NCBI GenBank assembly: GCA_030770535.1
Contig: JASVEC010000014.1
Location: 992,001 to 1,056,000 of the forward strand
Source of the DNA: Batkoa obscura
Lineage: Eukaryota; Entomophthoromycota; Entomophthoromycetes; Entomophthorales; Batkoaceae
Length of the DNA stretch: 64,000 bases
Direction of reading: 5' to 3'
Positions 1 through 8,494 of this stretch are shown in pieces (within the stretch, counting starts at the first letter, position 1; the number at the start of each line of letters is the position of its first letter). A program made the position numbers and the translations under genes. The notes beneath the pieces are model-generated. The model was not told the DNA's origin and did not search any database. It worked only from the letters and a program-made list of their open reading frames with translations.

Positions 1-598
1 TGAGATCTCCTACTTCTCTTACTAACTCTCTGTGGGCTTCATAGGTAACGGTGTTATTGAGTCTTTGATTGAGCTCATTTAACTTACTAACATGGAGTTC
101 ATTTGAAGGGGCGATGACACCACTCTTTTGGTTACTGATCATGGAAAGGTTGTTAACCGTAGCTAAAAGTGAGCTTAAAGAGGTAGACAATTCATTGTTA
201 TGAATTGAAAGACGGTCGAGTTCACCAACCATCTGGATGAGTTTGTTGTGCAGGAACTCTACTAGATATTGTTGAACGTGGGAAAGGGTAGGTACCGTTT
301 GGTACTGGGCACGAAAATTGATTTGAGTACTGGAGCCACTATTTTGGTATTGTCTCCAAGCGGAGAGGTCACCATCAAGGACGTGCATAGGGACAGCTCC
401 GTAGGTAACGACTGAGTTTACAACGTGAGGAGGTAGTGCAGCTTGATTTAAAGCAGCAGTTTCTATTTCTGGGGTCAGAACACTAGCTTCCTCTTCATCA
501 CTACTACCCATGTCGTATTCAGTGATGATCAACTGTTGACGGTTATCAAGAAGGTATTTTGAGTCCGCAAAATAAGGTACAAGACCATTGTCGACCAT
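1..598 (-). CDS. Gag-like N-terminal part of the LTR element's first ORF (partial)
   Basis: An open minus-strand frame of 199 codons starts at ATG 598 (MVDNGLVPYFADSKYLL...) and is still open at base 1. It has an acidic patch (MGSSDEEEA) near residue 30 and a helical, probably coiled-coil stretch in the second half. No zinc knuckle or enzyme motif is visible in this part. Position just inside an LTR and leader suggests a structural (Gag-type) protein. Codon choice favours C-ending codons, unlike surrounding DNA but like the eL19 gene in this window. Identification rests on position rather than on recognised sequence similarity. Confidence 0.5.
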   Translation of the reverse strand, partial: MVDNGLVPYFADSKYLLDNRQQLIITEYDMGSSDEEEASVLTPEIETAALNQAALPPHVVNSVVTYGAVPMHVLDGDLSAWRQYQNSGSSTQINFRAQYQTVPTLSHVQQYLVEFLHNKLIQMVGELDRLSIHNNELSTSLSSLLATVNNLSMISNQKSGVIAPSNELHVSKLNELNQRLNNTVTYEAHRELVREVGDL

Positions 599-727
599 AG
601 TTGAGAATTAAGGAGGTTAAGGGGGTTTTTCTTTGTTTGGGGTGGTTACGCGGTAAGGACCGTAAAGGAAAGATTATAAAGGCTATCTAAAATAGTTATA
701 AGAGCTTTCCCAGTTATGAGCGCCAAA

Positions 728-1127
728 TGTGAAATCTGGTACTCAGGGTTTGGAGTCAAGAACAGCTATTGCTGGGTTGACTACACTATAAGTCAAAAGG
801 TCTTAGTTTATGTGACTAAGATAGACTTGGGTTATGAGGAATAGCACGTAATAGGTTACAAGCTATATAAGACAAATAGAATAGACAATACTAATGTAAA
901 ATCTATGTAAAATACTATTAAGAAAACTTAGTGGCTTTATTAAATGTTCGAGATATCAGGGATTAATTCAGTTAAAAAGCCTCGAACTATTATATTCTGT
1001 AAACTCTTTTATACTCTGAAAAGTATAAGTATCAAAATGAGAAGATAATATTCTTTTGGGTGGAACTAGAAATTCTCATAACAAATCAAAATAATTAACC
1101 ATGGGACTGACAAAGCGATATTTCACA
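728..1127 (-). repeat. Long terminal repeat, 400 bp
   Basis: The block is bounded by the 8 bp inverted ends TGTGAAAT (728-735) and ATTTCACA (1120-1127), the TG..CA ends usual for LTRs. The primer-site-like TGG lies two bases inside. The 5 bp beyond it (GATAT) would be the target duplication, but the other end is outside the window. Confidence 0.65.
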
Positions 1128-1409
1128 GATATTACTTAAATCATTAATAGCTAAGTTAATAAATAGCCAAAGGACAAGTAATTGCAATAATAAATAAAAA
1201 CTACTGTTGTATTGCTTGTATTATATAAGGATAGCTAATTATAGTTTTAAGGCTAACCACTCCCTCCCATGCAGCTATTTATTAACTTAATGACATATCA
1301 TTAACATAATTATAATATCAGAACTATTTATTTGATAATAAATTTACAATGTTGGTTATAGAGCAATCAATAATAAGTATTTCCCAATGAGGTTTTATAG
1401 GAATATGTA
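1128..1409 (+). mobile_element. Fragment of a second copy of the 2.47 kb DNA transposon (3' part)
   Basis: This stretch matches 3557-3838 at roughly 85% by eye. It starts with the last transposase codons and stop (ATT ACT TAA) and continues through the 3' non-coding region, including a 14 bp inverted repeat (1153-1166 with 1274-1287). The LTR element abuts its left side and a MITE sits at its right side (1419). It is a remnant with both outer parts missing. Confidence 0.85.
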
Positions 1410-1418
1410 TTTATTATA

Positions 1419-1518
1419 TGGGGATGTATTTTTGTATTTAAGAATTTTACTAATAATTTTTCCACTCAAATAGTGCTCAAAAGATAGAAAAAGTGATGAA
1501 GCCAAAAAAACATCACCA
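1419..1518 (+). mobile_element. MITE copy 1 (TGGGG family)
   Basis: 100 bp from TGGGGATGT to CATCACCA, flanked on both sides by TA (1417-1418, 1519-1520). The interior carries the family core GCTCAAAAGATAGAAAAAG. Non-coding. Confidence 0.9.
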
Positions 1519-1861
1519 TATACTATAACTTTGGTTAATATTAATATATATGGGGCTGTCCTAATTGGTTTCAGAATCTACTTAGAAATTAATCCAAATT
1601 TAAAATTCCAAGTTTGTGTTCAATATAACGGTTAAATCTAAAAAGCCTAAAATTAAATGTCTCTATTTAAAACTTATTTTAATTGTTTCCTTTTCTTAAA
1701 TAGCTAATTTTCCTAACTATATATTTTATGTTAGTTCTGTTAGATATTTAACAGATATATAATATATAACTATATGATTATATAATTATATAAATACATA
1801 ATTATATAAACACAGTTATTTGACTTTATTTGACTTTATTTTTTGTTGAAATAAAAATAAA

Positions 1862-3565
1862 ATGCAAACTTTCATAACTAAACTTCGAAATGGAATTTTT
1901 GAAAACTTCAATACAATAGGGAGGAGTACACAATATAAACATTGTAATTCATTTACATCAATTTTAAGAGCTACTTATAACAACCCAAGGTTCATGGAAT
2001 TTTATAATAAAACAAAACAAAGAAAAGATATATTATCAAAGTTTACTATCGATAATAATAAACTTAATCAAGTAATGTATAAAATTAGTGCTTTAAGGGA
2101 AACAGGAAACAAAAGTCAGCAAGTAGCGTTATTATCAACTATAGCTTCAGTATATTCTTTTGATGAATGTAAGAGTTTTGGGTTTAATATAAATAGAAAT
2201 CAATATGATTATTCAAAAACAAGTAATAATAATAAAATATCAACATTAAAACCTATTATTAAAAATACAAAAAAAATTAAAGATGACCAAATTGAAACTA
2301 TCATACAATATTTACTAAATGATTCAACTATTTCATCAAGATTTAATAAAAAAAATAACGATAGTAAATATTCATCAGATAATATATATATATTAAATAA
2401 AAGTAGAAGAATGATATATAGTAAATATTTGAATGATCTAAGAGATAAAGCAGTAGCCAGGTCAACGTTCTTTAAATATATACCAACTAATTTCAAAAAT
2501 CCAGCAAGAAAAACGGATCTATGTAATATATGTACCCAGTATACAGTTAGAAAAAAGTTATTTGAAAATAAAATAAATACAGCAAAAAACAAAGCAGAGA
2601 TAGAAGAAATTTTCAACGAAGAAGAAAAATTATACAAATTACATAAATTCTGTGTTGATACTCAAAAAAACACATTTAATGAAACTATCAAAAAATTAAA
2701 TAACAAAAGTTGTATAATAGTTTTAGATTTTAAACAAAATATGGAAATAGGGACAAGACCAGATTCAATAAATTTAGATCATTATAATAAACAAGCTATA
2801 TCAGTATTAGGCTTTGGTGTATTATATTTAAAAGATGATAAAACAATAGGCAAAGTTTACTTTGATTATTTATCTGAAATATTGAATCATGATTCAGCAT
2901 ATGCAGGAGATTGTTTAATCGATTTAATCTCTACAGAGCTTCTATTTAAAAAGTTTACAAAAATTAATATATGGGCAGATACAGGAAATCATTTTAGATC
3001 CCAAGAGTTCTTACATTATATGTTTAAAGAAATTCATAAAATAAATAGTAGTTTGAATGTTAATCTTAATTTTTTTGCTGAGCATCATGGAAAAAGTATA
3101 GTTGATGGACATTTTGGAAACCTTTCAAAATGGAAAAGTAGTTTTGAAGCGTTAGGTAAAATAGAAGATATCGATCAATTAATTTCAAGATTTGAGGCTT
3201 TTATTTGCGAGCATAATAAAATTAATAACTCGACTGTTAATAATGGGAAAACAGATATAATTTTTAAAAAGTATAAAAGAAACAAAAATACAAAAAGAAT
3301 AATAGAGATGCAGGGCATTAAGAAGTATTTACACTTTATTAAACATAACAATAAACTACATTGTTATCCAGTATCTGATACATCAAAAAAAAGCGATATA
3401 GTCCCAATTAAGGTTATAGAGTCTATAGAAAACAGAAAAATTAAAAGATCGATCCCAGCTTACCTTACGAAGATAACAGAGAATTTAAAAATTTCGATAT
3501 TTACTAAGCAAGTAAGTAGTTTGTTGAATGATAGAAATAGATTGTTAAATGTTAGGATTACTTAA
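1862..3565 (+). CDS. DDE-like transposase of the 2.47 kb transposon
   Basis: Uninterrupted 567 aa frame centred between the terminal inverted repeats. Seen: a zinc-like C221-x2-C224 followed by H261-x2-C264; then acidic positions in conserved-looking blocks, D289 (VLDFKQN), D373 (WADTGNHFR) and E407 (NFFAEHHGKS), with D415 (VDGHFG) close by. D373 and E407 are 33 residues apart, the spacing expected of an RNase H-fold DDE/D catalytic triad. The block HHGKSIVDGHFG resembles what I recall from uncharacterised fungal proteins, but I cannot assign a named superfamily. The N-terminal half is Lys/Asn-rich and may hold the DNA-binding part; no helix-turn-helix was recognised with certainty. No disabling change seen, so it may be active. 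Confidence 0.75.
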   Translation: MQTFITKLRNGIFENFNTIGRSTQYKHCNSFTSILRATYNNPRFMEFYNKTKQRKDILSKFTIDNNKLNQVMYKISALRETGNKSQQVALLSTIASVYSFDECKSFGFNINRNQYDYSKTSNNNKISTLKPIIKNTKKIKDDQIETIIQYLLNDSTISSRFNKKNNDSKYSSDNIYILNKSRRMIYSKYLNDLRDKAVARSTFFKYIPTNFKNPARKTDLCNICTQYTVRKKLFENKINTAKNKAEIEEIFNEEEKLYKLHKFCVDTQKNTFNETIKKLNNKSCIIVLDFKQNMEIGTRPDSINLDHYNKQAISVLGFGVLYLKDDKTIGKVYFDYLSEILNHDSAYAGDCLIDLISTELLFKKFTKINIWADTGNHFRSQEFLHYMFKEIHKINSSLNVNLNFFAEHHGKSIVDGHFGNLSKWKSSFEALGKIEDIDQLISRFEAFICEHNKINNSTVNNGKTDIIFKKYKRNKNTKRIIEMQGIKKYLHFIKHNNKLHCYPVSDTSKKSDIVPIKVIESIENRKIKRSIPAYLTKITENLKISIFTKQVSSLLNDRNRLLNVRIT

Positions 3566-3578
3566 GTTATTAATAGCT

Positions 3579-3709
3579 AAGTTAATAAATAGTCAAAGAA
3601 CAAGTAACTGTAATAATATGTAAAAACTATTATTACTTGTACTATATAGGGATGGTCAATTATAGTTTTGGGGCTGACCACTCCCTCCCATGCAGCTATT
3701 TATTAACTT
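3579..3709. repeat. Conserved inverted repeat in the transposon 3' region
   Basis: Arms AAGTTAATAAATAG (3579-3592) and CTATTTATTAACTT (3696-3709) are perfect 14 bp complements. They begin 13 bases after the transposase stop and enclose the conserved CCACTCCCTCCCATGC. The same arrangement occurs at 1153-1287 in the fragmentary copy, both arms again perfect although the loop has diverged. Confidence 0.8.
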
Positions 3710-4056
3710 GGCAATATATTAATAATGTAATTATAACGTTAAAGTAGTTTATTTATTTGATAATAAATCTACGATGTTGGTTATAAAGCAGTTGATAATA
3801 AATATTTCTCAATTAAGCTTTATAAGAACATGTATTTAAGATCTAGTAGAAATTCAACTAACTTACAGTATGAGCTATAATATAATGGTTTAGAACTGTG
3901 TTTGGGTACTTTTGTTTTAATAAAAGATGTGATTTTATAGAATTTTAAGCGAAGTTTTTAAAATACAAATTTTTTTAAAATTGGATAAAATAATGAAACT
4001 AATTCAGACAACCCCATATGTTATATTAGTAAAAGCCTTGCTAATCTAGTAACTTT

Positions 4057-4239
4057 TGTTAGATATAGTAGAGATTCAGCTAACTTACAATATGAATTAT
4101 AATAAAATAATTTAAACTTGTGTTGGGTACTTTTGCTTTTTAATAAAAAAGCTTGCTTTTGTAGAATTTTAAGTAAGTTTTTAAAATACAAAATATTTAA
4201 AAATTGGATAAAAAAATGAAACTAATTAAGACATCCCCA
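4057..4239 (+). mobile_element. Truncated right end of another transposon copy
   Basis: It matches 3840-4016 closely and ends in GACATCCCCA at 4239, so it is a third, 5'-truncated copy lying about 40 bp beyond the complete one. Its terminus TGGGGATGTCTTAATTAG (read inward) is nearest to the MITE ends. Confidence 0.85.
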
Positions 4240-4659
4240 TTTCTTCTGGTCCAACACTTAGCAGTGATCTGACATTACATAAATTAGAATTATATGATAA
4301 AATAGAAAAATATGACACCCAGTTGAATCTATGATTCGAATAATTGTTTTAAATAAATCAATTTTTTATTATAAGGTATGCTATAGATACTCAAATATGT
4401 AAATAGGAAGCTAATCTAAATAAAATCAAACTGCAGCCATTTGTTTTTAAAATTTGAGTTAGACTATTAACTTATTAAATAAATGTTATTTCACCGTTTA
4501 TAACAATCATTCATCGAAGCTCTTGAGATATATTCAAATTTCAAATAAAGATTATGCTATCGAAAAAATGTCATTTTGAAGCAAACTTTTAAATAAATTT
4601 TAGATATTTGGTATTCAAACTTGGGAATAGACAGCTACTTTACCTCCATCAATGAAAGT
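4240..4659. other. Intergenic, nothing recognised
   Basis: AT-rich sequence between transposon remnants and the decayed membrane-protein gene. No open frame, RNA gene or repeat match was seen. Confidence 0.5.
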
Positions 4660-5025
4660 GGTAATAGTATTAGTATTGATAGCTTGGGAAAATCTAATAG
4701 GAAAGATAATAATAATAATGGCTTTACATCAATAGGAGGCCTTATATAAGGAGAAGGAGTGGTTATGTCGAAAGGGACGGTTATTTTATTTACACTCAAT
4801 AAACGCAGATCGAAAAAGGAAAGGCCACCAAGTCTCATTGCCGACCCCATTACAATAGAGTCAATTATTCTATTAGATATTAATAGTAATTATCGTAATC
4901 CTGATGTATACAATTACACTCAAGAGGTTGACAATTTTAATACTATGCTATCACTGAAAATATTAACTGAAAGTACGACTATCAATGGTGTTAACATTAT
5001 TAATATTAATTCAGCATCAAGTTAA
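4660..5025 (+). pseudogene. Decayed single-pass membrane protein, C-terminal fragment
   Basis: The frame from 4759 reads a short hydrophobic run (GTVILFTL), then NKRRSKKERPPS and DPITIESIILLD, ending at 5025. Upstream, interrupted by a stop, an Asn/Ser-rich stretch (GKSNRKDNNNNG) precedes it. The same order (Ser/Asn linker, membrane helix, basic KKER, then T-I-E/I-E-P-I-N) recurs at 46440-46680 and in the fossils at 31302 and 33771. The extracellular part is lost. It is the most reduced of four family copies here. Function unknown. Confidence 0.6.
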
Positions 5026-5372
5026 GATACTTAACAAAATAAAATTACATTTACCATAATTTTTATATAAAAAATTATTTTTAAGTCAATGTAAATGACT
5101 ATTAAAAGTCATTACAAATTAAATATATTTTTAAGCTAAATCAATCATCAAATTTATCATAAAATATTTTATTTGAAAAACCTTCAACTATGTATTCCAA
5201 GTAATTAAAAAGCACAATATTTTAACCTATATAATGGTATTGACGTTAATATTTAGGCTAATACCACATTTATTTATTCAAAGCTTTTATAATAAACATG
5301 GAAAACAGGAAAATTATAACATTTAAAAATGTATACATTAAATAATAAAACGAATACAAATCTTAATAATAT
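5026..5372. other. Intergenic, nothing recognised
   Basis: AT-rich spacer; no coding or repeat signal seen before MITE copy 2. Confidence 0.5.
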
Positions 5373-5469
5373 CTGGATGTGCTTTTGTTTAAGAATTTTA
5401 TTAACAACCTTTCTGCTCAAATAGCACTTAAAAGGTGGAAAGAGTGATCAAATAAAAAAAACACCCTCA
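5373..5469 (+). mobile_element. MITE copy 2 (diverged)
   Basis: Family pattern with worn ends: CTGGATGT at the left, ACACCCTCA at the right, and the core GCTCAAATAGCACTTAAAAG in between. Confidence 0.75.
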
Positions 5470-6552
5470 TATATATAAAGAAAATACTTTAAAACCTTAA
5501 TTTTTTTAACTTCTTTTTGATAACTTAATGTTTTACTACATTTTCAATAAAGAAAATGTTGAAAATTATATTACTAGATAAATAAAAAACGTTATTTTTC
5601 TAATTTGATGTTATATTTTTATCAAAATAACAATTACTTGTATGTCCATATAATCTAAAATATTCTGTAAAGTTAAACAAAATTGTTCCAAAACCGTAAA
5701 ATAAAACTTAGAATTTTTGCACAAATTCTATGTTCTAAAATAGTTTCCACCATACAATATTTTTGCCCTACCATACTTATTTCTAGAAGCGGAATTTGAA
5801 CAAACTCAAATTTTTTTTGACAATTAGCCAAAGCAAATATAAACAAAGTCCAAAATGTTACATTATAAACTAAAATAATTATATTTAAGACCATAGTAAG
5901 TTCTACTAGAAATATTTAGGCTTTGTTTATTTTCATTTTGGGTTATTATTGTCATTATTTTTACTTTGTTTAAGTTTTTACCTGGAAATAAGAGCGATAA
6001 GAGCTAAATATAATATACTGAGCTTTGACTTTGATATAAGATTACTACTGTTTGATTCGATTACTTTAAAACCAACAGATACCTAAAAGCCAATAGATCA
6101 CTTAAACTCAAAGTTTGCTCTTTAATAAAAGTTGAGAATTTTAATATACATCTTTTTTATTAAATTATAAAATTATAAAATATAGACACAAAATATTGAC
6201 ACAGAATCTCGCCAGACAAAAATAGTTACTATTGTTCATGTTCTTAATGCTTTTGATTTACCAAATATAGATTCGAATTTGATTTTCTCAACTTTTATTT
6301 GAAACGATATGGATTTAATTTTGGAGTGTTAAAAAAAAACGCCAGTGGTTATCAATTGAATGGATTAGATCGAATGAATTAGATTTATGGACTTTTCGAA
6401 AAAAGCAATTGTAAGTGTGTTATGATTTTACTGGCATTAGGTTACCACTTTTAATGCGGAATTAGGTTAAAGCAATGATTAGTCATTACAAATTACGCTG
6501 TTAATAAAAACAAGATACCAAGTTTGTAATTTTTAATTCTAAATAGTCAAGG
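5470..6552. other. Intergenic and upstream region of the first Zn2Cys6 gene
   Basis: About 1.1 kb with no convincing coding frame, RNA gene or repeat. The small minus-strand frame at 5673-5894 has no visible family features. The part nearest 6553 presumably holds the promoter; no specific site could be identified. Confidence 0.45.
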
Positions 6553-8169
6553 ATGAATGAACTGATATTGACATATAAACCAAGAATTAGACAAGCATGT
6601 GATCAGTGCTTCAAAAGTAAGCGGCGATGTGACTTATTAATACCTGCCTGTAGTTATTGTAAAGAAAAAAAAAAAAATTGTACAAGAGAACGAATAATTA
6701 ATCGTAGACCAAGGATGTATAATAATGAGGAATTTCTTTCGAATGCATTTGTGTTATTTAAATCAAACAGGATTAAAAAGAAAATAAAAGCTGAAGGTGC
6801 CATAGGGATAAATCATAAATATTTTAATCAGTTCAAAATTTCTGCAGGTGGAACTAGGTTTAATTCTAATATTTCTATTGCTTCTGTCTTTCCTATCAAA
6901 ATGTTTCATTCTCCTATTATGTTTAGTCAAGATTCTTACCTGTTTTATAAGGCTGCTCCAAATCAATATCTCAGTTTATTTTTTGATAAGTTACCTTCAG
7001 TCAAATTAGAGTCTACGGTTATAAAAAGCAACTCAAACATTTCTAATATAATGCCACAGCTTGTGGCTCTTTATTTCCAGAGATTTAATACATTATTGCC
7101 ACTATTTACATATAGTCAGTTTATGAATAAGAAAAGGGATAGTGTATTGATTTATTCCATGATGTTAGTTAGCTTAACACAAACTAATGGTAGCGAAAAT
7201 TTATCAGAGTTAAAGGTATACCTAAAAGATTTATTAGTGAGTACTTTTAAGCCCAGTCAATTAAAGATCAATCTAAGTAACATTCAATCAATGGTTATAC
7301 TGTTAAATGGATTAAAAGGATATGGTTCATCACTGCCATCATATTGTTTTTCTAATTTAAATAATCATTGTATATTATTAGGCTTGCATTTAAACTATAG
7401 AGGCAATATTGAACGTAAACTATGCTATTCAGCAGTTATATACTTACTTACAATTGATGATCCTTACTCCAATGTGTTATTTGATACCCACGACCTATGG
7501 AAAGAAAATAAAATGTTCTTAAATATAAATAAGGAAGAATTAAATGAAAAAAAAATGCAACAAATAGTATTAGTATATTCAAATTATTGTTATAAATGTG
7601 GATTGTTCTTTAGATATTTTTTTGATACCTTATTACACATCGATTCACTAATTATAAGTAACGAAAAAATGTCAAAAATTGTCGGCTTATTAGAATCCTT
7701 ATCAAGTTCTATTAATAAGCCTGCAATAAGAAAATTGAATATTATTAAAAAAAGTATTTCTAATAAGGTATCTATTGAAATCATTGATACACTTATCAAT
7801 CATATAAAGATTATTTATTATTCAAATTGGACAGCTTTATATGATATTAAAAGCCTGGCATCACAAAGGAATAAAGAACAATTATTTTGTAAGTATACAG
7901 TAATTAATCAACCAGAAAACCCCAATCTTTTAAAAGTTAATATTGAACATTTCCTGACTTACAACTCTAAGTTAACGCCAAGCTATTTTTCTACCATTCG
8001 ATTCTTTGCATTTATCATAATATTTAATGCCGCTACTTCATACTCTAAATGGATTAAGGGCTCAGCTATTTTACTTGAACAAATAAGTAACCAATTTAAT
8101 GAATTAAGTAAAAATCATGATGAATTATTGTCCTTTATGCAGGTTATAATCGAGATTTCTACACAATAA
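6553..8169 (+). CDS. Zn(II)2Cys6 transcription factor, paralogue 1
   Basis: 538 aa, intronless. The N-terminus holds the fungal binuclear cluster C16-x2-C19-x6-C26-x6-C33-x2-C36-x6-C43 with the usual basic residues (KSKRRC), which predicts binding to CGG-type half-sites. The middle (about residues 165-330) is conserved with two paralogues at 34559-36178 and 37481-39103, including NIMPQL, SNIQSMV.LLNGLKG, ERKLCYSA and FDTHDLWK; this region resembles the fungal-specific regulatory domain (Fungal_trans type). A nuclear DNA-binding regulator is expected; targets are unknown. It faces a transposon graveyard upstream and converges on UTP13 downstream. Confidence 0.9.
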   Translation: MNELILTYKPRIRQACDQCFKSKRRCDLLIPACSYCKEKKKNCTRERIINRRPRMYNNEEFLSNAFVLFKSNRIKKKIKAEGAIGINHKYFNQFKISAGGTRFNSNISIASVFPIKMFHSPIMFSQDSYLFYKAAPNQYLSLFFDKLPSVKLESTVIKSNSNISNIMPQLVALYFQRFNTLLPLFTYSQFMNKKRDSVLIYSMMLVSLTQTNGSENLSELKVYLKDLLVSTFKPSQLKINLSNIQSMVILLNGLKGYGSSLPSYCFSNLNNHCILLGLHLNYRGNIERKLCYSAVIYLLTIDDPYSNVLFDTHDLWKENKMFLNINKEELNEKKMQQIVLVYSNYCYKCGLFFRYFFDTLLHIDSLIISNEKMSKIVGLLESLSSSINKPAIRKLNIIKKSISNKVSIEIIDTLINHIKIIYYSNWTALYDIKSLASQRNKEQLFCKYTVINQPENPNLLKVNIEHFLTYNSKLTPSYFSTIRFFAFIIIFNAATSYSKWIKGSAILLEQISNQFNELSKNHDELLSFMQVIIEISTQ

Positions 8170-8494
8170 ATTATAATTTTCTTGTGACGTTGGAAACTCT
8201 TGTAAGATTCAGTTAATTTTAAAGAAAGTAATCTAATTTGAACTTAATAATATAAAGTGTATTTTTTATTACAGTAAGACATTTGTACAAAAACAAAATA
8301 TTACTTTTCATACAATTAAGCAATTTTTAGGTTTTAGTAATGTAAATATCCCACTTGATTTTACTGCATCTGTTAACTCATTTATTTCTATGTTATTTTG
8401 ACTAGTAGTGTAATAAAGAAATCAAACTACTATAACAATTTCAACTTTAAATAAATTCTTTATTAAAAAATTCTATAAATTCTATAATCTCCAT
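8170..8494. other. Convergent intergenic spacer
   Basis: 325 bp between the stop of the Zn2Cys6 gene and the stop of UTP13. It presumably carries both 3' ends; no other feature seen. Confidence 0.5.

Larger units (their letters stand above)
1..1127 (-). mobile_element. LTR retrotransposon, 5' end only (runs off left edge)
   Basis: Seen: a 400 bp LTR-like block (728-1127), a leader (599-727) whose LTR-proximal end on the minus strand reads TGGCGCTCATAACTGG like a primer-binding site, then an open frame from 598 to the window edge. Parts and order fit the 5' end of an LTR retrotransposon read on the minus strand. Family not decided; the primer-site wording is typical of Ty3/gypsy-like elements but no polymerase is in view. 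Only one LTR is visible, so it cannot be dated. It sits exactly at the 3' end of a transposase-gene fragment (1128 onward), so it probably inserted into that older element. Confidence 0.7.
1551..4016 (+). mobile_element. DNA transposon, apparently complete, TA target duplication
   Basis: 2466 bp. The left end TGGGGCTGTCCTAATTGG at 1551 is matched by the reverse complement of the right end (TGGGGTTGTCTGAATTAG) finishing at 4016; about 19 of the first 23 bases agree. Both sides carry TA (1549-1550, 4017-4018). A single 567-codon frame (1862-3565) fills most of the interior; the 3' part holds a conserved inverted repeat. Fragments of the same element flank it (1128-1409 and 4057-4239). TA duplication is typical of the Tc1/mariner (IS630) superfamily, but the protein does not look like a standard member, so I leave the superfamily open. 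Confidence 0.88.

Noticed and set aside
2209-2637. Minus-strand 142-codon frame inside the transposase gene
   Set aside because: Antisense shadow of an AT-rich coding region; hydrophobic Leu/Phe composition comes from reading Lys/Asn codons backwards.
4635-4850. Minus-strand frame over the membrane-protein fragment
   Set aside because: The plus-strand reading matches three other family copies; the minus frame matches nothing.
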